Below are positions 15,101 to 21,577 of a stretch of DNA of 22,087 nucleotides, piece after piece (within the stretch, counting starts at the first letter, position 1; every line of letters begins with the position of its first letter). Source of the DNA: a virus. The stretch lies in the IMG/VR virus record IMGVR_UViG_3300021964_000613, positions 1-22,087 of that record. One strand, 5' to 3'. The notes under the pieces are model-generated. The model ran no database searches and was not told the DNA's origin. It was given only the letters and a program-made list of their open reading frames with translations. A program made the translations under genes and the position numbers.

Positions 15101-18100
15101 GTACAGAATTTTATAGTAACAACAACATCATCACCATTTGATTTTAGTTCAAGAAACTTTGGAACAGATCCAAAGTTTGTGTTAAAGCCTGGTGAAGGAT
15201 CTTTAATTGGGTATGATTTTTATCTGCCAAGAATTGATAGGGTATATCTTGATAAATTTGGAAGTGTTATTGTCAGAAAGGGAATTTCTTCTATAGAACC
15301 AGTTCCACCAGCAAATGAAGATCCCAATTTGATGCAGTTGGCAGAAATTAGTCTTCCTGCATATTTGTATAATGTAGATGATGCTTCTATTAATATGATA
15401 GATAATAGAAGATATACTATGAGAGACATTGGTACTCTGGAAGACAGAATTGAAAATCTTGAGAGAGTTACTTCTTTAAGTTTATTAGAACTTAATACAG
15501 AATCTTTAAGAATAGAAGATTCTCAAGGAAATAATAGATTTAAGAGTGGAATATTTGTAGATGATTTCAATGATAAATCACTATCTGATAATAATTTAAC
15601 AACTGCCAATATTATTGGAGGTGAACTTAGACCATTTGCTACAAGAAATTCTTTACAACAGAGACCTATTCCTGCAATAGAAATTGCAGAAAATGAGTTA
15701 GATTTAACAGAAAATTATGATCTATTGGATCCAAATGTACAAAAGACTGGTAATGTTATCACTTTAAAATATGATTCTATAGATTGGTTAAGTCAATCTT
15801 TTGCAACACAAGTTGAAAATGTAAATCCATTTCATGTTGTTGAATATAATGCTCTGGTCAAACTTTCACCAGATACTGATACCTGGGTGAGAACCTTAAA
15901 ACTTCAACCAAGAATTATTGAAAGAAATGTTCGAAGAACTATTAGAGGAAGAAGAAACGAAACAAGAGTAGATGTAGGTTCAAATACCGAAACGGTCTTT
16001 GTTTCTTCAGGAACAGAAAAATATATTCGTTCAAGAAACGTTTCATTTTTTGGAACTCTTTTTAGACCTCTTGCAAGACATTATCAATTCTTAGATAATC
16101 ATAGCAATTTAGATTTTATTCCAAAACTTATTGAAATTGCAAATTCTTCCACCTTACAGAATTATGGATCTTCTAATGGAGCATTCCAAATTGGGGAAAC
16201 TATAAGGGTATTTAATGGTGAAAATAGAATAGGAACATTTAGATTAGCATCATCAAATCATAAAACAGGAAAATTCAATTCCCCAACAACAACTTATTCT
16301 ACCAATCCATACATAACTTCAGAATCCATACCCTCTGGATATAGTCAGTCTTCAAAGACTATAAACATTGATTTAAATTCTTTGTCTTCTGAAGCACAAG
16401 GAGACTTTAGTGGATATATTGAAAAGGGTGCAAAGATAGTTGGTCAGACTAGCGGAGCAATTGCATACGTAAAAGATTTAAGACTCATTTCTGATGTTAA
16501 TGGATCTTTGTTTGGATCATTTTTTATCAAAGATCCACACACAAATCCAGCACCAAATCCAAGAATTTTTACTGGTAAGAAAACTTATAGGTTAAGCAGT
16601 AGTTCCACAAATGAAACTCCATTACCAGGAAGTACTCTTATTTCTTCCGGTACTGCGACTTATACTGCGAATGGAACTTTCCGATCGTTCCAAGATGTAA
16701 CTACAATTACTACAACTACTACTACTAGAGTAAGAAGAAAAGATCCATTAGCCCAAACTTTTACTGTTGGTAGAGACATTGAGGCTCCGGACTTCAGTGG
16801 AGATAATGATGATGATAATGGAGTATTCTTGACAGAACTAGATCTGTTTTTCGCATCAAAACCGAGTGGAAATCAACCACTTACAGTTCAAATAAGAACT
16901 GTTCAACTAGGAATTCCAACTTTGAATTCTATTGGAGAATCTAAAACTTTATCTCCAATTGAAATCCAAACTTCATCTAATGGAAACACTGCAACTAGAG
17001 TAAAATTTGATTATCCAATTTATCTTGCTCCAGGACAAGAATATGCAGTAGTTTTACTTGCCCCAAATTCGGATCAATATGAGGTTTGGACTGCAAAAAT
17101 GGGAGAGAAAACTATTGATACTCAGAGTTTACCAGATTCTGAGGCAATAATATATTCAAAACAATTTGCACTTGGAAGTTTATTCAAGTCTCAAAATGGA
17201 TCTACATGGACTCCTGCACAAGAATCTGATCTTAAATTTAAACTCTATAAAGCAAGATTTGCATCAAATATCGGTATCGTACATTTTGGCAACCCTCCAC
17301 TTGATGAGAGTAATGGATATGTCCCAACTCTACAAAATAATGCCCTTACAGCACTACCAAAAAATGTAACTCTTGGAATTACTACAATTTCTTCTGGAGA
17401 TTCATTACTCAATATTTTAACTTCCGGAAGAAGAATTGCAGGTGCAGGAAACTCTTTTGGAACTATTGTTTCTACAGGAAGTTCTGTTTCTGGAATCACG
17501 ACAACGAATGCAGGTACAGGTTACACATCTCGTAGTAATGTTTCTACTCTTAATGTTTTTGGTCAGGGAACCAATTTGACATTGGATATTGACTCTATCG
17601 ATTCCGATGGTGCTATTACTGGTTTATCGATAAACAATCCTGGAAATGGATATCAAGAAGGTGATATTATTACCATTGAAAATGGATCAAATGAAACTGG
17701 AAGAGATGCTATTATTACAATATCTCAAATTAATGGTATTGACACATTATATCTTACTAATGTTCAAGGATCAATTCCGACTGGTCCATTAGTTTATTAT
17801 GATACAGATTCCACAACTGTCTCTCTAGCATCGACAAATGTTACAAGTTCAACCCCAGATTCTGAATTAAATTCTGGAAATTATTTGCAGGTTCAGCATT
17901 TTAATCATGGGATGTATGCAAACAACAATAAAGTTAAGTTAAACGATATTGAATCTGATACTGCACCATCTACTTTAAGGACAAGTATTGATTTTACAAC
18001 TGGATTGGGTGGATTCATTCAGGTTGAAGATTCTTCAGTGTTCGAAACTTTTGAGGGACAACCAGTAAGTGCAACAAATTTGGGATATATTAAAATTGGA

Positions 18101-19249
18101 GATGAAGTTATTGAATATAGTGCAGCATCTTCAAATCAATTGACTGTCAAGGCAAGAGCAATAGAAGGTATTGTAGAAAATCATGAGGTTGGTGCAAAAG
18201 TATTTAAATATGAATTTGCTGGAATATCTTTACGAAGAATTAATAATGTAGTTTATGATATTTCCGATACTGGAATTGAAAGTAATTCATATTATATTGA
18301 GATTGATAGAGGAACAACATCAACCATAGAAGGAAAATCTATCAGTAGTAATAATAGATCTACTGACGGAACTTATCCCCAAGTATCATTTGCTTCGGAA
18401 TTAATTGGTGGAGGAAATGAAATCAAAGCAACTGAAAATATATTATTCAACAGAATTAATCCAAGATTTAATATTTTATCTCCAGGAAGACAAACTTCAG
18501 TATCTGCAAATATTAGAAGTACTTCAGGAACAAGTGTTGATGGTAATGAAGTTTCTTTCAATTTGGCAAATAATATTGAACCAGTAACTCCAAATCAAGA
18601 AAACGATTTAAGTTCTGTTCGTATGGTTTGTTCTAGAGTCAATGAACTAAATCAATCTGCATTTGACAATGTATCTGGAAGAAGATCTTTCAATTCTACA
18701 TTGACTTTAAATACATCTAATGAAAATCTTTCTCCAATGATATTCATTAATGACTCTACGGTAGAATTTATTTCTGACAATATCAACAAACCGATAACAA
18801 ATTATGCAGAAGACTCTAGAGTAAATTCAATTTCCGCAGATCCTCACGAATCTGTTTATGTTTCAAATGCAGTGTCTCTTGCACAACCAGCAGATTCTCT
18901 CAAAGTTATATTGACTGCTTACAGACCCGATCCAGCAGATATTAGAGTTCTTTATAGTTTAGTTAGAGAAGATTCTATAGGAATTGAACAGGAATTTGAA
19001 TTATTCCCAGGATATAATAATTTACAATCAACTTCGGAAGGATCCTTGAGAGTTGTAAATGCAGCATTAAATGATGGAAGACCTGATGTTAGAGTCCCTG
19101 CAAGTGAGAAAGGTCAGTATCTGGAATATGAATTTACTGCAAATGATCTTCCAGATTTTAGTGGATATAGAATTAAAGTTGTTATGTCCTCTAGCGATCA
19201 GGCAAACTATCCAATAATTAGAGACCTTAGAACTCTTGCATTGAAATGA
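12128..19249 (+). CDS. DUF4815-type large tail/baseplate structural protein
   Basis: The protein has 2373 residues and begins with the DUF4815 signature: SPYYDDFDKDKNFYKVLFKP, then QARELTTLQSILQNQVETFG and the IFKEGSMVLPGS phrase. Around residues 1104-1150 there is a short coiled coil (RIENLERVTSLSLLE) leading to NRFKSGIFVDDF, a recurring landmark of these phage proteins. A poly-Thr linker (about residue 1525) precedes DPLAQTFTV (1539), which opens a beta-sandwich-like stretch to about 1710. GxGY repeats (about 1790-1845), one weak His module and an 'RAIEG...H..G' module follow. The C-terminus (YEFTANDLPDFSGYRIKVVM) is well ordered and less repetitive. It sits where T4 has genes 9 and 10, so a peripheral baseplate or fibre-attachment role is inferred. 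The start ATG has only a weak upstream purine run. Structural protein: confident; exact position in the virion: unknown. Confidence 0.85.
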   Translation: MAQKTDLNISPYYDDFDKDKNFYKVLFKPGYPVQARELTTLQSILQNQVETFGSNIFKEGSMVLPGSITFDNDYSAVKLNSSNLGVDISIYIKNFIGTTITGRSSGVSATIKNVALTTDSDLVEYVTIYVKYSAAGNNSETISFQDGEQLIASQNVVYGNTTITAGTPFASLIELNATSTGSAASIDDGVYFVRGNFVNVSKQTLILDYYTNTPSYRVGLKISETIVNAKDDESLYDNAKGFTNFAAPGADRFKIDLTLIKKSISDFNDTDFIEILRVDDGKIKKIVNKSIYNLIRDYIAERTFDESGHYTVDEFRLNIANSLNDRIDNDGIFLENETTEQGNIPSDDLMCVQVSPGKAYVAGYDVKLDATATIDVENPRDTQNVSNINVPFEMGHLLRVNNVAGAPEENETIELKSQFKGDTPQTIGQARVYTFNLTDAAYSDATTQWDLYLYDIQTYTNLTFNRSVTGTEIRKTSFIRGKSSGASGYAVAAGSGTSLNIYQTSGTFVADEQVTINGVDTALSIKEFTVYGIRDIKSVSQTGLVSTPFTADTVLSRKKIQGISQVSIAGTTLTSPGKLFTGIKVGDVVKYQDGTNLRYNRVDSISGNLVSIAVTSINTVSGVFEGGIGSNGTYNIELAVPELRNSENAFLYANLPDFNISSVNLSDSQLSVTRQIRPLTISGNSVTFNLSSVTGITSASFEAFDQERYSVHYNSGGIGTITSDSFFLSGNDVTITGLDNGSNVVVNATLKKNGIQSKIKKYTRSALNIVNLSTLARSGAATSDSINDGLTFNPYYGLRVQDDQISLNVPDVSKVLAVYESTNTSDPTLDRIQFPIISQVDTDAIIGEDIIGSDSGALARIVTKPSSNNLGIVYLNDKKLSVGENVTFKESNIVSTLEQITLGKYKNITNNFTLDKGQRDEYYDYSRLVRVGSQIPERRILVVYDHYTVPSSDNGDVFTVLSYDADRFSEDIPNIGPRNIRASDTLDFRPRVQNFIVTTTSSPFDFSSRNFGTDPKFVLKPGEGSLIGYDFYLPRIDRVYLDKFGSVIVRKGISSIEPVPPANEDPNLMQLAEISLPAYLYNVDDASINMIDNRRYTMRDIGTLEDRIENLERVTSLSLLELNTESLRIEDSQGNNRFKSGIFVDDFNDKSLSDNNLTTANIIGGELRPFATRNSLQQRPIPAIEIAENELDLTENYDLLDPNVQKTGNVITLKYDSIDWLSQSFATQVENVNPFHVVEYNALVKLSPDTDTWVRTLKLQPRIIERNVRRTIRGRRNETRVDVGSNTETVFVSSGTEKYIRSRNVSFFGTLFRPLARHYQFLDNHSNLDFIPKLIEIANSSTLQNYGSSNGAFQIGETIRVFNGENRIGTFRLASSNHKTGKFNSPTTTYSTNPYITSESIPSGYSQSSKTINIDLNSLSSEAQGDFSGYIEKGAKIVGQTSGAIAYVKDLRLISDVNGSLFGSFFIKDPHTNPAPNPRIFTGKKTYRLSSSSTNETPLPGSTLISSGTATYTANGTFRSFQDVTTITTTTTTRVRRKDPLAQTFTVGRDIEAPDFSGDNDDDNGVFLTELDLFFASKPSGNQPLTVQIRTVQLGIPTLNSIGESKTLSPIEIQTSSNGNTATRVKFDYPIYLAPGQEYAVVLLAPNSDQYEVWTAKMGEKTIDTQSLPDSEAIIYSKQFALGSLFKSQNGSTWTPAQESDLKFKLYKARFASNIGIVHFGNPPLDESNGYVPTLQNNALTALPKNVTLGITTISSGDSLLNILTSGRRIAGAGNSFGTIVSTGSSVSGITTTNAGTGYTSRSNVSTLNVFGQGTNLTLDIDSIDSDGAITGLSINNPGNGYQEGDIITIENGSNETGRDAIITISQINGIDTLYLTNVQGSIPTGPLVYYDTDSTTVSLASTNVTSSTPDSELNSGNYLQVQHFNHGMYANNNKVKLNDIESDTAPSTLRTSIDFTTGLGGFIQVEDSSVFETFEGQPVSATNLGYIKIGDEVIEYSAASSNQLTVKARAIEGIVENHEVGAKVFKYEFAGISLRRINNVVYDISDTGIESNSYYIEIDRGTTSTIEGKSISSNNRSTDGTYPQVSFASELIGGGNEIKATENILFNRINPRFNILSPGRQTSVSANIRSTSGTSVDGNEVSFNLANNIEPVTPNQENDLSSVRMVCSRVNELNQSAFDNVSGRRSFNSTLTLNTSNENLSPMIFINDSTVEFISDNINKPITNYAEDSRVNSISADPHESVYVSNAVSLAQPADSLKVILTAYRPDPADIRVLYSLVREDSIGIEQEFELFPGYNNLQSTSEGSLRVVNAALNDGRPDVRVPASEKGQYLEYEFTANDLPDFSGYRIKVVMSSSDQANYPIIRDLRTLALK
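16700..16727 (+). repeat. ACT/ACA trinucleotide tract encoding a poly-Thr linker
   Basis: A run of ACT and ACA codons, broken by one ATT, encodes TTITTTTTT just before a basic RVRRKDP segment in the DUF4815 protein. It separates the SSGTATYTANGTF region from the DPLAQTF domain. Such a tract can change length by slippage, so the linker may vary among relatives. Confidence 0.6.
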
Positions 19250-19449
19250 CAAAATTAATTAAAGTTAAAGATCATCCTCATCTTTATCGAGATGGGGATA
19301 CCGGTGCCATCATTAATTACGATACTTTAGGTTATAATCAACGAATTAAAAGAATTGAGTCTCAAAAATCTCAAAAAGAAGAGTTGGATGATATGAAACG
19401 TGATATTGAAGAAATAAAATCTTTACTTAAAGATTTTCTGAATAAATAA
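19246..19449 (+). CDS. Small 67-residue protein with charged helical C-terminus
   Basis: Its ATG overlaps the stop of the DUF4815 gene (ATGA), which suggests translational coupling and co-production with that protein. The N-terminal half reads KVKDHPHLYRDGDTGAIINY, a compact phrase of the type seen in small conserved proteins next to tail genes of marine T4-like phages. The C-terminal 35 residues are rich in Glu, Lys and Asp with Leu/Ile/Met at heptad-like spacing (LDDMKRDIEEIKSLLKDFL), predicting an amphipathic helix or coiled coil. There is no signal peptide or membrane segment. I do not recognise a named T4 counterpart. A small baseplate or assembly partner is possible from context only. 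The gene itself is secure: it is tightly spaced, starts by overlap, and fills an otherwise empty stretch. Confidence 0.8.
   Translation: MTKLIKVKDHPHLYRDGDTGAIINYDTLGYNQRIKRIESQKSQKEELDDMKRDIEEIKSLLKDFLNK
19441..19448 (+). promoter_or_regulatory. Weak late-promoter-like site at the end of the small gene
   Basis: AATAAATA matches the NATAAATA form and overlaps the stop codon of the 67-residue gene, 28 bases before the much better TATAAATA element. It is probably chance in AT-rich DNA, but it could give a second start for the downstream operon. Confidence 0.2.
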
Positions 19450-19468
19450 GATCTTCCATATCCAATAA

Positions 19469-19476
19469 TATAAATA
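19469..19476 (+). promoter_or_regulatory. T4-type late promoter for the fibre/neck operon
   Basis: TATAAATA lies in the 55-base gap before the 112-residue gene and is followed by TCTAAA, exactly as at 10580. It would drive the 112-residue gene, the fibre-like gene, gp13, gp14 and whatever follows. The predicted start of transcription (about 19482) falls at the AAGGAA purine run (19481-19486), so that run would be at the very 5' end of the message. Confidence 0.8.
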
Positions 19477-19489
19477 TCTAAAGGAACAT

Positions 19490-19501
19490 ATGCTCATCTG
19501 A
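19490..19501 (+). other. Possible three-codon minicistron (Met-Leu-Ile-stop) before the 112-residue gene
   Basis: AAGGA (19481-19485) is 4 bases from an ATG at 19490 that reads Met-Leu-Ile and then TGA (19499-19501). The real gene ATG is at 19505, 3 bases after that stop and about 19 bases from the purine run, which is too far for normal use. Ribosomes could therefore load at the mini-ORF and reinitiate. It may equally be chance. Confidence 0.25.
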
Positions 19502-19504
19502 ATA

Positions 19505-19843
19505 ATGGCAGTATTTGTATCAAATATAGTAATTGAGCAGGGATTTAATTTTGATACTACGTTTATATTGGAAGATACAGTCACAACTAACTTATTGGAC
19601 TTGACTGGGTATACGATAGAATCTCAACTCAGAAAAACTTACACATCTTCATCGGCAGTTTCTTTTGCATCTACAATTACAAATCCTACTCAAGGACAGA
19701 TTGAAATATCATTAGGATCCACAATTACTTCCGATTTAAAAGAAGGTAGGTATGTTTATGACATTAAGGCAACAACAAATGGTGGATCTGTGCTGAAGTT
19801 AGTAGAAGGTTCAGCACTAGTAAGACCAGGAGTGACTAGATAA
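19505..19843 (+). CDS. 112-residue beta-sandwich virion protein, unassigned
   Basis: The protein is mostly predicted beta strand. It opens with VIEQGFNFDTTFILED, continues with DLTGYTIESQLRKTY and a Thr-Asn-Pro-Thr-Gln-Gly-Gln turn, and ends with GRYVYDIKAT and a VEGSALVRPGVTR tail. A strand, 'DLTGxxIxxxxR', a 'xGxIxLxL' hairpin and a 'GxYxYDI' strand is the plan of small phage baseplate adaptor domains such as the N-terminal domain of lactococcal BppU. I consider this a resemblance rather than an identification. It is first in the operon from the late promoter at 19469 and overlaps the next ATG by one base (TAATG). From its place between tail genes and neck genes, a virion connector role is likely. 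The start at 19505 preserves the whole conserved-looking strand; no good ribosome site is at normal distance. Confidence 0.8.
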   Translation: MAVFVSNIVIEQGFNFDTTFILEDTVTTNLLDLTGYTIESQLRKTYTSSSAVSFASTITNPTQGQIEISLGSTITSDLKEGRYVYDIKATTNGGSVLKLVEGSALVRPGVTR

Positions 19844-20736
19844 TGCCAGAAATAAGAGCTAGAGTCGGATCTCAAAATGTAGTTCGTGTTTTATCAAATG
19901 CATCTTCTCCTCCGTCAAATTTAATCGATTTAAGAGATGTAAATAGTAATTTTAAAACTGAAGATGGGATGATCCTTGTTTGGGATTTACCATCCCAAAA
20001 ATTTATAATGACAAGTGTCATTGATTCTTCATCTTCAACAATTAGTGGAATTGCTTATTATACAAATACTACTGATAATGTTTTAGGGGATCCAAACTCC
20101 GGTGCAGTTCAAATTGATGGTGGAGTTGGGATTAATAAAAATCTTACTGTTGGCAGTGGATTAAACGTATTTGGATTATCAACCTTTTCTTCTAATGTTG
20201 ATATCAATGCATCAGTTGACATTTCTAACGATGTAGTTGTTGGTGGTGGACTAACTGTAAACGGAACATCAGAATTTATTGGAAGTGCTATCTTTAGAGG
20301 AGGCACTATTGGGATTGGTGATTCTGTAAGTGATGATATTAATGTTTCTGGTGAATTTATATCTAATTTAGTTCCAAATACAGATAATACTTATGATCTT
20401 GGTATTACATCTCAGAGATGGAGAAATGGTCTATTTTCTGGATTAGTAACTACCACCAATTTATATGTATCTGGCATATCTACTTTTGCAAATAATTTAG
20501 ATATTTCCGGTGATTTAAATATTGTTGGATTTGTATCAGTTACTGAAGGTCTTTATTATGATAATGAATATGATGGACCCAATGGTATTGCATTTTTTGA
20601 TAATAATGGAAAATTGACTGGAGCAGCTAGTACAGAGTCTGCAATTGATACAAGTAACTATATATTAACAACACTAGAAACAGCAGGAATAGGAACTCCT
20701 GTATGGACAAGCACTATTGATGGAGGAGAATACTAG
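19843..20736 (+). CDS. Tail-fibre-like beta-helical protein (297 residues)
   Basis: Residues about 1-85 form an N-terminal domain (RARVGSQNVVRVLS, then DGMILVWDLPSQKF). Residues 85-230 are short irregular beta repeats rich in Gly, Asn, Val and Ser (GGVGINKNLTVGSGL, then VVVGGGLTVNGTSEF and similar), typical of intertwined trimeric fibre shafts. Residues 180-200 contain NTYDLGITSQRWRNGLFSG, a landmark common in phage fibre proteins. The C-terminus ends in PVWTSTIDGGEY. It sits where T4 carries gene 12 (short tail fibre) and wac (whisker), but shows no similarity in plan to the wac coiled coil. Host-contact or neck-fibre function is inference. It has AGGAG at 19828-19832, overlaps the upstream stop by one base, and itself overlaps the gp13 start. 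Confidence 0.8.
   Translation: MPEIRARVGSQNVVRVLSNASSPPSNLIDLRDVNSNFKTEDGMILVWDLPSQKFIMTSVIDSSSSTISGIAYYTNTTDNVLGDPNSGAVQIDGGVGINKNLTVGSGLNVFGLSTFSSNVDINASVDISNDVVVGGGLTVNGTSEFIGSAIFRGGTIGIGDSVSDDINVSGEFISNLVPNTDNTYDLGITSQRWRNGLFSGLVTTTNLYVSGISTFANNLDISGDLNIVGFVSVTEGLYYDNEYDGPNGIAFFDNNGKLTGAASTESAIDTSNYILTTLETAGIGTPVWTSTIDGGEY
20722..20728 (+). promoter_or_regulatory. Strong ribosome binding site supporting the GTG start of gp13
   Basis: GGAGGAG lies 7 bases before the GTG at 20736 and is the best Shine-Dalgarno sequence in the window. It sits inside the last codons (Gly-Gly-Glu) of the fibre-like gene. The next in-frame ATG is about 70 codons in, past conserved gp13 sequence, so GTG is the start. 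The strong site may compensate for the weaker GTG codon. Confidence 0.8.
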
Positions 20737-21575
20737 TGGCAAAACCAAGCACAAGACAAGGATTGATAGATTACTGTCTGAGACAATTAGGTGCTCCTGT
20801 TCTGGAAATCAATGTTGCTGATGAGCAAATAGATGATTTAGTGGATGATGCAATTCAATATTTTAATGAAAGACATTATGATGGTGTCGAAAGAATGTAC
20901 TTGAAATATAAAGTTACTCAGGAAGACCTTGATAGGGGAAAAGCAGGAGGAACTGATGGTGTTGGAATAGTTACTACTACAGGAACTTCCAATATTTCTG
21001 GCATTTCCACTACTTTTAATTTTTACGAAACATCAAACTATATTCAAGTTCCAGATTCCGTAATTGGTATTGAAAAAATATTTAAATTTGATACCAGTTC
21101 TATTTCCGGTGGAATGTTTAGTATCAAGTATCAACTATTTTTGAATGACTTATACTATTTCAATTCCGTAGAACTTTTGCAATATGCAATGACGAAATCT
21201 TATCTGGAAGATATTGATTTCTTATTGACTACAGATAAGCAAATACGATTCAATAAAAGACAAAATAGATTATACTTAGATATTGATTGGGGAGCACAAT
21301 CAAAAGATACTTTTTTTGTGATTGATTGCCATAGAGCTCTTGATCCAGAAGATTTCAGCAAAATCTATAATGATAGTTTTATGAAGAAATACTTGACTTC
21401 TCTCATAAAGAGGCAGTGGGGTCAAAATCTAATTAAATTTAATGGTGTCAAACTTCCAGGCGGGATTGAATTAAATGGAAGACAAATATATGAAGATGCT
21501 CAAAGAGAACTTGAGGATATAAAGCAAAGAATGTCTATGGAATATGAACTTCCACCAATCGATCTTATAGGATAA
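20736..21575 (+). CDS. 13: Neck (head completion) protein gp13
   Basis: In T4, gp13 and gp14 complete the DNA-filled head and form the neck to which the tail joins. This protein has 279 residues (T4 about 309). It shows the marine gp13 N-terminus (TRQGLIDYCLRQLGAP, then DDAIQYFNERHYDG), a central region with NDLYYFNSVELLQYA and RFNKRQNRLYLDIDWG, and a C-terminal helical segment beginning KRQWGQNLIKFNGVKLPGG, the family's most conserved phrase. Residues about 68-100 contain a Gly/Thr-rich insertion (GTDGVGIVTTTGTSNISG) of the same flavour as the tail proteins upstream. It starts with GTG overlapping the upstream TAG by one base. gp14 follows after 2 bases, which fits their joint assembly. Confidence 0.95.
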   Translation: MAKPSTRQGLIDYCLRQLGAPVLEINVADEQIDDLVDDAIQYFNERHYDGVERMYLKYKVTQEDLDRGKAGGTDGVGIVTTTGTSNISGISTTFNFYETSNYIQVPDSVIGIEKIFKFDTSSISGGMFSIKYQLFLNDLYYFNSVELLQYAMTKSYLEDIDFLLTTDKQIRFNKRQNRLYLDIDWGAQSKDTFFVIDCHRALDPEDFSKIYNDSFMKKYLTSLIKRQWGQNLIKFNGVKLPGGIELNGRQIYEDAQRELEDIKQRMSMEYELPPIDLIG

Positions 21576-21577
21576 TT

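Noticed and set aside
17166-18587. Out-of-frame + strand frames of 60-67 codons and minus-strand frames within the DUF4815 gene
   Set aside because: Fully inside a well-supported gene, with composition explained by reading its codons out of frame.
19450-19504. Terminator or tRNA in the 55-base gap
   Set aside because: No inverted repeat with a T-run and no tRNA-like arms; the gap is accounted for by the late promoter and leader.
19843-20736. wac (fibritin) identity for the 297-residue protein
   Set aside because: It lies in the wac position but shows short beta repeats and fibre landmarks, not the long coiled coil and foldon plan of fibritin.
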